A DNA stretch of 64,000 bases from Saltatorellus ferox (lineage in GTDB: Bacteria > Planctomycetota > UBA1135 > GCA-002686595). Under the pieces are notes generated by a model. It had not been told where the DNA came from and ran no database searches. It saw only the letters and a list, made by a program, of their open reading frames with translations. A program made the position numbers and the translations under genes. Position 1 is the first letter of the stretch; the number at the start of each line of letters is the position of its first letter. The stretch spans positions 5,957,524-6,021,523 of the forward strand of contig CP036434.1 of NCBI GenBank assembly GCA_007751475.1. The letters are read 5' to 3'. Shown here piece after piece: positions 20,035-28,290 of this stretch.

Positions 20035-21777
20035 ATGACCGGCACTTCCCACGACACCGTCCTCCTGGCGAGCCGCACGCACTTCGATCTCGACGCTTGC
20101 TCGGCCTCGGTGAAGCAGCTCGCCGCGGAGCTCCGCGCGACGAACGGCCTCGACGAAGCGATCCGGTGCGTGCTCGCGTGGGACGGGGCGATGGCCGCGC
20201 AGCAGAACTGGTCGGCGGCCGTTTCGATCCGCTTCCGCCAGTACACGCGAGATCCCGAGACGAAGGCCGCCAAGGCCCAGCTCGATGACGCGGCCGCCCT
20301 ACTGGAGGGCAACCGGCGCACGTTCCTGGAAGCTCTCTTCTCGGACGAGGTGAGCGCAGAGCTGCGGGCCGGCCTCGAGCAGCGCTTCGGCGAAACGTGC
20401 ATGAAGCGCTGGCAGGCCGAGCTACGCTCGTTCCATCCGTCGGTCGGCGAACTCCTCGCCGAAGAACAGCGCCTCAAGAGCCGGCACACGGCGCTCGTGG
20501 GGAGCGCTCGCGTCCTCTTCCAGGGCAAGGAGCAAACGCTCGCCGCCGTCAGCGCTTTCCTCACGAGTGCGGATCGCGAGGTTCGCCGGGCAGCGGCCGA
20601 AGCCCGTTGGAACTGGTACGGGAGCACCCGCGAGGAACTCGACGAGCTCTTCGGCGAGTTGATCCGCGTGCGAGTCGCGATCGCGAAGGGCCTCGGGCAC
20701 GCGTCGTTCACTGAAGTCGCCTACGATCGGATGCGAAGGAGCGACTACGGCCCCGCCGAGGTCGCCGCTCTACGCCGAGGCGTCATCAAGCACATCGTCC
20801 CCATCGCTGCCGAGCTTCGACGCGCCCAGGCCGAGCGGCTCGGCCTCGACCAGCTGGCGATCTTCGACGAGGCCGTTTTCGCCAGCGGGGAATCTCCGCG
20901 CCCGGCCACGCCCGCGGGCGAAGAAGACGCGCCCTGGCTGGAGGCGCGCGCGCAGGAGCTCTTCGAGGACGTCGATTCTTCGCACAACACCAAGCTCGGG
21001 GACCTCTTCCGAAAGATGCGCGCGGGCGGCCTCCTGGATCTCGAAGGCCGCGACGGCAAGGGAGCGGGCGGCTTCTGTTCGTTCCTGCCTGTCACCGGCC
21101 TCCCGTTCATCTTCGCCAACTTCAACGGAACGGCGGGCGACGCGCGCGTCTTCACCCACGAGATGGGTCACGCCTACCAGGGCTGGTCCTCGAGCCAGCA
21201 CGTGGAGCTCACGGACCAGCGCCGCTGCACGTCGGAGACCGCGGAGATCCACTCGATGTCCCTGGAGTTCCTGACGTGGCCCTGGATGGAAGCTCTCTTC
21301 GGCCGCGCGGCCGATCGCTTCCGAGACGAGCACGTCGCGGGACAGATCGCGTTCATCCCCTACGGTTGCGCCATCGACGAGTTCCAGCACGAGGTCTACG
21401 ACCATCCCGACTGGTCCGCCGATGAGCGCCGTGCTGCATGGCGCAAGATCGAGAAGCGCTACCTGCCCTGGCGCCACTGGGATGGAATCCGTCACGGAGA
21501 AGAGGGCGGCGCGTGGCAGGCCCAGCTCCATGTCTTCCAGTACCCCTTCTACTACATCGACTACGTGCTCGCGGAGCTGGTGGCGTTTCAGTTCCTCGCC
21601 CTCTCCCAGAGCGACGCGACCGAGGCGTGGTCCCGATACCAGAAGCTCTGCGACCTCGGCGGATCACGCGGCTTCCGTGAACTCGTAGGCGAAACCGTAG
21701 GCCTGCAGGACCCCTTCACCGAGGGAAGCCTCGAAGCGATCGCGAAGACGCTGAAGGCGCGCCTGGCCGCCAGATAG
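20035..21777 (+). CDS. M3-family zinc oligopeptidase (PepF-like)
   Basis: 580 residues with no signal peptide, so cytoplasmic. The zinc motif is H375-E-M-G-H379 in FTHEMGHAYQ, and the third ligand is Glu404 in TAEIHSMSLEF. The later HVFQYPFYYIDYVLAELVAFQF is characteristic of oligoendopeptidase F relatives. It should cleave short peptides. The last 18 codons and about 70 bp of downstream DNA recur at several places in the island, so the 3' end is the source or a member of a repeat. Confidence 0.85.
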   Translation: MTGTSHDTVLLASRTHFDLDACSASVKQLAAELRATNGLDEAIRCVLAWDGAMAAQQNWSAAVSIRFRQYTRDPETKAAKAQLDDAAALLEGNRRTFLEALFSDEVSAELRAGLEQRFGETCMKRWQAELRSFHPSVGELLAEEQRLKSRHTALVGSARVLFQGKEQTLAAVSAFLTSADREVRRAAAEARWNWYGSTREELDELFGELIRVRVAIAKGLGHASFTEVAYDRMRRSDYGPAEVAALRRGVIKHIVPIAAELRRAQAERLGLDQLAIFDEAVFASGESPRPATPAGEEDAPWLEARAQELFEDVDSSHNTKLGDLFRKMRAGGLLDLEGRDGKGAGGFCSFLPVTGLPFIFANFNGTAGDARVFTHEMGHAYQGWSSSQHVELTDQRRCTSETAEIHSMSLEFLTWPWMEALFGRAADRFRDEHVAGQIAFIPYGCAIDEFQHEVYDHPDWSADERRAAWRKIEKRYLPWRHWDGIRHGEEGGAWQAQLHVFQYPFYYIDYVLAELVAFQFLALSQSDATEAWSRYQKLCDLGGSRGFRELVGETVGLQDPFTEGSLEAIAKTLKARLAAR

Positions 21778-21847
21778 CGAAAGAACCCCGGGGCCTGCGT
21801 GGCCCAGATGAACCGATCCTTTCGTGGTTCACCCCTCCGTGGCCCAG
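21722..21847. repeat. Interspersed repeat R2, copy at the oligopeptidase 3' end
   Basis: About 125 bp covering the last codons and stop of the oligopeptidase plus downstream DNA that ends with the last codons, on the minus strand, of the WD40-like gene (compare 50950-51080). Related copies: 27583, 39795, 41351, 48215 and 50950. This copy probably shows the ancestral convergent junction oligopeptidase / WD40-like gene. Confidence 0.75.
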
Positions 21848-21872
21848 ACGATAGATGGTCAGTGGAGAGATC

Positions 21873-21913
21873 GGCGGTGCCGCCATGCCTCCCCGCTTGG
21901 AATTCCCATCCGT
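21873..21913. repeat. Palindromic element, variant GGCGGTGCCGCC with CCCCGCTTGG tail
   Basis: A 12-bp palindrome with one change (GGCGGTGCCGCC, 21873-21884), followed by ATGCCTCCCCGCTTGGAATT and ATCCGT. The same tail follows the perfect palindrome at 33027 and the half palindrome at 28149. It borders the IS91-like remnant. Confidence 0.7.
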
Positions 21914-22013
21914 CGGAAGACCTACCACGAGGAAGGAACGGAAGCTGCGGCTTCCTCTGGGTCGCCCCCTGGGTCGCCTTGCACTTCTTGCTGCTGACGA
22001 CCGAGGGTCACTT

Positions 22014-22221
22014 GTCCGCGGCGTTTGTAGGAGGCAGAGACCGCGCCAATGTGTGCCCGCGTGACCTCTCGGCAGAGCTCCGCGTTCATCGCCATCGCCA
22101 GGCGTAGCGGTTTGGGGACCGTGAGTACCCACTGGCGCACATCGACATCGGGGAAGACCCTGTCGACGAGGTGCGCGGCCGTCTGCGCCATCTGGCGCCC
22201 GCCGCAGCAGAAAGACTGGCA
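22014..22221 (-). pseudogene. IS91-like transposase remnant (zinc-binding part)
   Basis: On the minus strand an open fragment reads CQSFCCGGRQMAQTAAHLVD, then FPDVDVRQWVLTVPKPLRL, and further on AELCREVTRAHIGAVSASYKRRG. This matches the zinc-binding region and start of the Y2-type transposase of the IS91/IS801 group as I know it (CPSCGGRRMAxTAAHLVD ... VRQWVLTLP). A stop lies just upstream, and after KRRG the sequence no longer fits. It is the only mobile-element gene trace seen in the window. No ends or target duplication were found. Confidence 0.6.
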
Positions 22222-22303
22222 AAGTCATGTGCGGGGGGTGGCGAGAATGGAGAAAGCTGGGATGATCGAAGACGTGGCATTTGTTCCACACCGTTCTCCT
22301 GCC

Positions 22304-22308
22304 AAGGA
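22304..22308 (+). promoter_or_regulatory. Shine-Dalgarno AAGGA deciding the start at 22315
   Basis: AAGGA lies 6 nt before the ATG at 22315. That start is out of frame with the long downstream reading frame by one base, and the two frames are joined across a 13-C run, so this site supports a frameshift in the run. Confidence 0.55.
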
Positions 22309-22314
22309 CATCCC

Positions 22315-25300
22315 ATGCTCTGCTGCCTCTACCTCGCCGCCCCCCCCCCCCCGTTTTGCAGGTAGCCGACCGGCTGCTTGATACCCGGCCCTTTTCGCTC
22401 GTGACTGCGCACACCGGAACTCCGGACGCAAGCTACTTCTTCATTGCCGAAAGCGCATCCATTGCGTTTCTCCAGCCTCTGGCGGAAGTGACGACTTCGG
22501 GCTCGAGTGCTCCCCCAGCTTCGGTCGCTGAGATCGAGCTGAATTTTGAGGAGCCACTCAAGAGACAGTCGATCGGTCATCTCTGCCCGCACGCAGCCGA
22601 CCTCTTACTGGACCCGGATTTTGACATTCAGACCACCAAGACGGTCGGAATGCCTGACTACTCCAACCTCCTGATCATCGCAGGCGGTACGAATGGTCTC
22701 TGGGTCATGGACGCCGACCCGCACTCCGCGACCAATCGTGTCGCCCGTATCGACGATAGCGGCCCGTCGTTTCCTGACGAGCAGCTCAACAACCGCTACT
22801 GCAACTCCCTGGCGCTCGTCACGCTCGAGGACGTCCACTACGTCGCCGCGACCTTCGCCAAAAAAGATGCAAGCCGCGTCAGGTTCTATGCTCTGAGCGA
22901 TCTTCGAGCCGCTCTGGCAAATGCCGGTTCCAGCGAGACAGGCCACGAGATCCAGGCGCTCAAGGACTACGGGCTCAAGACACACTCGTCCCAGCTGCCT
23001 CGCCATCCAGCGCAGATCTACCGCAGCTACGTGACCGATGTCGTGGTCGACCAGGATGACCCGGCCTCCGATGACGCAACGCTCTACTTCTCGATGCTCA
23101 CGGATGGGCTCGTGAAGATGGACATCGACCGCGCCACGCTACTGGGCGATGTGGGTATGCCAGGAGCACCAACGCCTCCGGCGCGGGTCTGGGGGCCGGT
23201 CTTCGGGGATAGCTCCTTCTATGCCACCGATCCAGCCATCCCACACAAGCACCTTTATGACAACTTCAACTGGGTGAACCAGCAAGGAGCTGTCGACGTG
23301 ACGGAGCGTAGCGACCCTCCGATCTTCCTTTCCCTGGCGCTTCACCGGGATGACACGGCAGGCGGCGTTGGGCACAAGCTCTATGCAGCGGTCGAGCCAT
23401 TGGGTTGGGTCCAGTTCGACCTGGCTGATGCATGGGGCCCGAGCATGCCCATCCGGCACCACGAGGGGATCGAGGTATCACTCGTGGCCACTTCCCCGTT
23501 GACGAACGACGGCGCCTGGCCAGAGACGCTTGTGATTGGCGACCCTCTACCGGCAACGGGCAGGCTGACCAACGTCTTTGATTACGCGAGGAGCATCGAG
23601 GTGATCGAGACCCCTCTCGGCTGGCACGTGGCCTTCACGAGCGGCAGTACGGTCCTTCTGATCGATCCGCCGGCGGTCGTGGGGGGCTTTGCCTACGACG
23701 ACCGTTTTCAGTGGGGCGGCGTGACCTACAACGGTCCGATGCTGCCCGACCAAGAAGGCAAACCCACAGTGCGTATTTTCAAAGTGGCGGACCTCGCCGT
23801 GAGCCCAAGCGGCAACCCTGCCCCGGTGTTGACTCCGACGCGCATCACGATCGAGAACGGATCAGAGCGGCTTTTCATTCCTCCCGTTCAATCGAATATC
23901 CTCGACTCGGTGGACGGCAACACGGCTGGGATCCGGCTCGAGTACCTTCACTCGTCCACAGGGGACGCTCCCGCCATGGAGGGCCGCACGAACCAGGTCT
24001 GCCTCGCCTCCGTACGTATAGACACTCCCGCAACGCCGGAGCTTCTGGTGGCGACGAGGTCGAAAGCGAACACCTACGGGGTGAGGTCCTTCGGCTACCA
24101 GCCTTCCCTCAAGTATCCCAACATCCTCATGACCTGCGTGACCGATGGGACGGTCCGCGAGGGAATCCCTTACTTGATGGAGGACCCGGTGAATGGAGAA
24201 CACACCCTGGAGTCCAACCGTGATGCCGGCGCGCCCGGAGGAAATGACCGCCGTTTCGCATCAGGAGTCACCCAGGGGAAGCAGGGTCAATGGCTGCAGA
24301 CGTTCGCTGGCCCGCCCGCGGAGGAACTGCAGTGCATGGCTTCGTCCGGCGTGGCGTCCAGTACAGCTGGGGAACTCTCTCAGGTCTCGGTTCAGAGGGT
24401 GACGTTCGACCCGGTGACCGGGGCTCCCATGGACTTTAACGAGGCTCGATTCTCGATCCAGACCCCTCCAGATCGGTGGAACCTCAGATCCAGGGCATCT
24501 TTCTTCACGGCGACCGTGGATACCGAGTACGACGCCTATTTCCAGCAGTTCGCTGGTGCACCCATGAGCACGATCGGACCCGACGACGAGCTGGTTTTCT
24601 TCGCCCTCCAGAACACGCCCGACGGCATTGCTTTCGGCAAGAGGAACGAGATCATGGCGCTGATCGGGCCCACGCCATTGGGAGGAACAGGCTCCATCCT
24701 GCCTTCGTCATCGACCGACCCCATCCTCAAGTACCGGCTGAATACTCACCCCGAGTTCGACGGGTTCCCCAGTCGCGGGGAGCCGGACGCCGATATTGCA
24801 AAGGCTTGGATGGAGCAGACCGGCAGCACGCAGCCATACAGAAGCCGAATCAAGACGTTCAGCCCAACGTTCGCACGTGTTCAAGGAGCATTGACTGAGG
24901 GGTTCGACGGATGGGTGCTGGCCGCCCCCTGCGGAGTGGCGGTGCTTCCATCCGTGGAAGCGCCCAACATGAAGGCGGTCACGAACACCGACTACGACTC
25001 CCTCGCGACCCTCAGCGGTGGAACGGATCCACTTTGGTTTCCCACCCCCACGACCCAGGATTCCCAGAACTTCGAAAGAGGCCTCGTGCAGCTTTGGGAT
25101 TTCACGAACCCTGTCGACACGCTGGCCAGATGCGACACGTCACCACCAGCGACCGGTGAAGTCGGCTCATCGTTGCTCCCCCGGATCTACCTGCCCATCG
25201 CGAGCCAAGATCCCGCTTCGGGCGGCGGGATCGGACGCTCGAGCTTCGCGTGGCACTTGGAAGTGCTGGAGAAGACGATCGATGGGGACAATCGAACCTT

Positions 25301-25685
25301 CCTCTTCGTGGGCGACTTCATCGGAGGAGTGCATTGCTACGAGATCACCGACATCCTCAAGGCCGAGCCGCCCAACACGCCGATCCTCTGCGACTCGTGG
25401 TACCCGCCCCTTAGCCTCATGGATGACCTCACCAACAGCATCCGAGCCCTCGACCTTGATGGCGAGAGTATCTCTGTGAACCTCTACGTCGCCGTTCAAC
25501 GACTCGGCGTTCAGGTCCTCGAGATCGACTTCTCCAGCGGCGCGCCCCAGTTTCAGCCATCCGTGCTACTGAGCGATGCCGCTGAGCCAGTGACCATGTC
25601 TCTCGACGTCCGTCCAAGTGGAGAGCGCCTTCTCTACGTCTGCGATCACCGTCGCGGCCTTTCCGTCTACACGAGTGCCGACTGA
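22315..25685 (+). CDS. Large surface-type protein, frame broken at a 13-C run
   Basis: The main frame (in frame from 22281) encodes about 1110 residues rich in beta segments and short Asp/Asn turns, probably propeller-like (GMPDYSNLLIIAGGTNGLWV, HKLYAAVEPLGWVQFDLADA, LYVAVQRLGVQVLEIDFSSG). No catalytic motif is known to me. The best start by ribosome site is ATG 22315 (MLCCLYLAA then a Pro run), but with 13 C at 22340-22352 that frame stops at 22363. One more C, or two fewer, would join it to the long frame. In the frame as given, the in-frame start at 22281 lacks a signal peptide. The 3' end overlaps the next gene's start (TGATGA). It is either phase-variable, a sequencing indel or a damaged gene. 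Confidence 0.6.
22340..22352. repeat. Homopolymer run of 13 C
   Basis: Thirteen consecutive C within the first codons of the 22315 gene. Such runs slip easily during replication and are also a common site of sequencing error. Confidence 0.9.
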
Positions 25686-27394
25686 TGAAATTCTCTACCC
25701 TCCGAAATAGCACTCTCGCTCTGTTCACGCTGTCCGCTGCCCCTCCTTTCGCTCTCGCCCAGGAGTTGCTGATGCAGATCTATGGGCGACCAGCTGATTT
25801 CTCCCAGGGCACCGGGCAAGACGCGCTCATGGGCGTTTTCCACGTCGGCGACCTCAATGGGGACTCCGTCGATGACTTCGTGGTCACGGGCCGCGTGGGA
25901 CCGAACTACCGGGGATTCTACCAGGTCTACTCCGGCGCCACCTTGTCGCCGCTAAACCCTCGAATGAGCTACAACCAGTTTTCCTTCATCGGCGATCATG
26001 TGGAGGCCGTTGGCGACGTGAACGGCGACGGTCGAATCAACCTTGCCCTCTCCGAAGTGATTGGGGACCATAGCCCGATCATCGTCGACTGGGAGACGGG
26101 TGCGGTCGTGGCCACCGCGGACTCCAGCATGAGTCCGAGTGCGACTCCAGGCTATCGGGGCGCCCCGCTAGGCGATATCAATGGCGACGGCTACGCAGAC
26201 TGGGCTTCGGGCACCCAATCCAACGAGGGCGTCGTCATTCACCTCGGGCCCGATGCTCGCGACCATGCACAGATCTATGGCCACGGGTCTGGCGGACTCT
26301 GCAGCCCTGGTGACCTGAACGGAGACGGCATCGCCGACCTCGTGATCGGTAGCGGGGCGTATAACGAGATCGTTGCCCTCTCCATGCCCAGCGTGCAAGT
26401 GCTGTACACCATCGATGGCGACTACGATCCATCCTTCGGGACCGAAAGGCTGGGCGCATCCCTGGATGCCATCGGTGACATCGATGGGGACGGGATCGGA
26501 GACTTCGTCGCAGGAGCTGCCTACATAGGCGCGCCCTCTCCCTCTTCAAGCTTCCCCCATCGCGGTGCGATCGTCCTGTACTCCGGCGCGTCAGGAGAGG
26601 TCATCAGGCGCATACCCGGCCCCGTGGGACGCGCCCCGCTGACACATTGGGGCCTCCCAGCCGACAACGGCTCGTTCGGAACCTACGTGCAATCCGAAGG
26701 TGACATCAACGGGGACGGCTACAACGACATCCTGGTCGGCTCCCACAACCGCTGGTACTTCGAAGAGAAGCACGGCGCGGAGACCATCGTCAGCGGCAAG
26801 ACTGGCGAGATCCTCTTCGACCTGGAACTCATGGACCAGCAGGACCCCTTGACCTCGAACTACGGGCTCGGGGGAGCGATCCTCGGCGACCTTACCGGGG
26901 ACGGCCTGGCGGAATTCGCCATCGTGGGATTCGGAGACTGGACCCAGGGCTTCGACACGGGCGTCATCCATATCTTCAAGGGCTTCCGCACGGATGCTGA
27001 GTCGGGCTGCACGCCCACACCGCACAGTGGCGGCGTTGCGGCCAGCTTCCGATTCGATGGCGCGATCAGCCTGTCGAGAGAGCGCCTCTGGGCCCAGGTC
27101 TTCGACGCACCCGCGCACTCCTTCGGCCTCTTCTTCGGCCAGCCCGGCGCGTCCGATCTACCCGCAGGCCCCCACGGACTCTGCGTCCACGGCCCTGGCG
27201 CCCAGAGGATCACGCCGGTCGTCCCCATCGATGCAGCAGGCAGCATCGACATCGAGCTGGACGTCACTGGCTACGCGGGCAACGGGACCTGGCTCGCGGG
27301 CACCCAGTGGACCCTGCAAGCCATCTTCCGCGACGCGGGGAGCCCCAGTGGCGGCGGGACCACCAACTCGAAGATCGTTCGCTGGGCCCTGTGA
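25685..27394 (+). CDS. Secreted FG-GAP repeat protein
   Basis: 569 residues with a signal peptide ending FALA|QELLM. About seven FG-GAP/VCBS-type repeats carry calcium loops: GDLNGDSVDDFVV, GDVNGDGRINLAL, GDINGDGYADWAS, GDLNGDGIADLVI, GDIDGDGIGDFVA, GDINGDGYNDILV and GDLTGDGLAEFAI. They form a beta-propeller up to about residue 435. The last 130 residues (SGCTPTPHSGG ... GLCVHG ... FRDAGS) resemble the C-terminal module of the proteins at 7256 and 36992. The start overlaps the preceding stop by one base, so the two surface proteins are likely cotranscribed. Confidence 0.8.
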   Translation: MKFSTLRNSTLALFTLSAAPPFALAQELLMQIYGRPADFSQGTGQDALMGVFHVGDLNGDSVDDFVVTGRVGPNYRGFYQVYSGATLSPLNPRMSYNQFSFIGDHVEAVGDVNGDGRINLALSEVIGDHSPIIVDWETGAVVATADSSMSPSATPGYRGAPLGDINGDGYADWASGTQSNEGVVIHLGPDARDHAQIYGHGSGGLCSPGDLNGDGIADLVIGSGAYNEIVALSMPSVQVLYTIDGDYDPSFGTERLGASLDAIGDIDGDGIGDFVAGAAYIGAPSPSSSFPHRGAIVLYSGASGEVIRRIPGPVGRAPLTHWGLPADNGSFGTYVQSEGDINGDGYNDILVGSHNRWYFEEKHGAETIVSGKTGEILFDLELMDQQDPLTSNYGLGGAILGDLTGDGLAEFAIVGFGDWTQGFDTGVIHIFKGFRTDAESGCTPTPHSGGVAASFRFDGAISLSRERLWAQVFDAPAHSFGLFFGQPGASDLPAGPHGLCVHGPGAQRITPVVPIDAAGSIDIELDVTGYAGNGTWLAGTQWTLQAIFRDAGSPSGGGTTNSKIVRWAL

Positions 27395-27510
27395 GTCTGC
27401 GCTCCTGGTAGCTGCGGCGCGACTGATGCGCTCTCCAGGTACCGGGGAGTGGATCCCCGGCATCGTCGGAAGAATCTTCCAAGGGACTTCCGGGTGGGCA
27501 TCGATATCGT

Positions 27511-27582
27511 GGCGGTACCGAACCCGACCCAAAGCCGCCACGTTTGTGGCGGTACCGAGCCCGACCCAAAGCCGCCACGTTT
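27511..27582. repeat. Two direct copies of the 35-bp GGTACC palindromic element
   Basis: Units at 27511-27545 and 27548-27582, direct, 2 bp apart. Each starts GGCGGTACCG and ends GCCGCCACGTTT; GGCGG at one end pairs with CCGCC near the other. The second unit has one substitution (GAG for GAA). It joins directly to repeat R2 at 27583. Confidence 0.9.
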
Positions 27583-27632
27583 GAGCAGCTGGATTGGTTC
27601 ACAGGCGCCTGATGGAAGCCTCGAAGCGATCG
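27583..27632. repeat. Repeat R2, short copy
   Basis: About 50 bp from GAGCAGCTGGATTGG to GAAGCGATCG, matching the part of R2 around the oligopeptidase 3' end. It stands directly after a palindromic unit, exactly as at 39760-39844. The next 450 bp are also duplicated there. Confidence 0.8.
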
Positions 27633-27688
27633 ATATCACGCGGCGGACGGGACCTTCCCGTGAGCGAGGATCCGCTAAACTGCAGGGG

Positions 27689-28054
27689 ATGCGCCGTCTC
27701 ATTCCCGCACTGCTCGTCGTTGTCGTTCTGCTCCTGCTCACTTTCATGTGGATGAGGGGAGCGACCCGCGCCACGGCCGTAGTGGGACGTGAAGCAGAGA
27801 CGGCCCACGGCGCAGGGGAATCCGGGGACGTTGCCCTGGTGCAGGTTCCGAATGACAGGAAAATTCGCGTCAAGGAAGCGCCAGCGGGACGTAGCGCGGC
27901 GCCTTCCCATCGGTTGGATCGTATGCCTCACAACGATGGATCCACTTCGGGAACCCTCCTTCCGGTGAACGTGCATCTGGTCGATGAGATCACGGGTGAG
28001 CCCGGAGCCTTCGTGACCGTGTCCGCCAAGGATACCCGCATGGTCACCCAGATT
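27689..28054 (+). pseudogene. Truncated copy of the 39904 membrane-anchored protein gene
   Basis: The first 121 codons (MRRLIPALLVVVVLLLLTF then GRSAAPSHRLDRMPHNDGS) are nearly identical to those of the intact gene at 39904-41259. The match stops at 28051-28054, where a palindromic element cluster begins, and the remaining 330 codons are gone. The frame runs on through the elements without function. This is a clear truncation at the element. Confidence 0.85.
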
Positions 28055-28187
28055 GGCGGTACCGAACCCGACCCAATGGCGGTACCGAACCCGACCCAAA
28101 GCCGCCACGTTTCCGGTACCGAACCCGACCCGAAGCCGCCACGTTTCTCGGTACCGCCATACCTCCCCGCTTGGAATTCCTTTCCGT
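28055..28187. repeat. Palindromic element cluster (four partial or full units plus CCCCGCTTGG tail)
   Basis: Units: 28055-28076 (first 22 bp only), 28078-28112 (full), 28114-28146 (lacking 2 bp at its start, one change) and a half palindrome CGGTACCGCC at 28149-28158, followed by ATACCTCCCCGCTTGGAATT. The same order (22-bp unit, full unit, palindrome, tail) is found at 32967-33067. About 100 bp of unassigned DNA follow before the next gene's end at 28291. Confidence 0.9.
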
Positions 28188-28290
28188 TACGTGGTGGTCG
28201 TGCACACTCCCGCCAAGTTCAGCCAAGCAGGCCATCCTCTCGGGCTTCAGGCGCACGGGCTTCAGGCGCGACGGGCGTGAGCGCCAGCGT

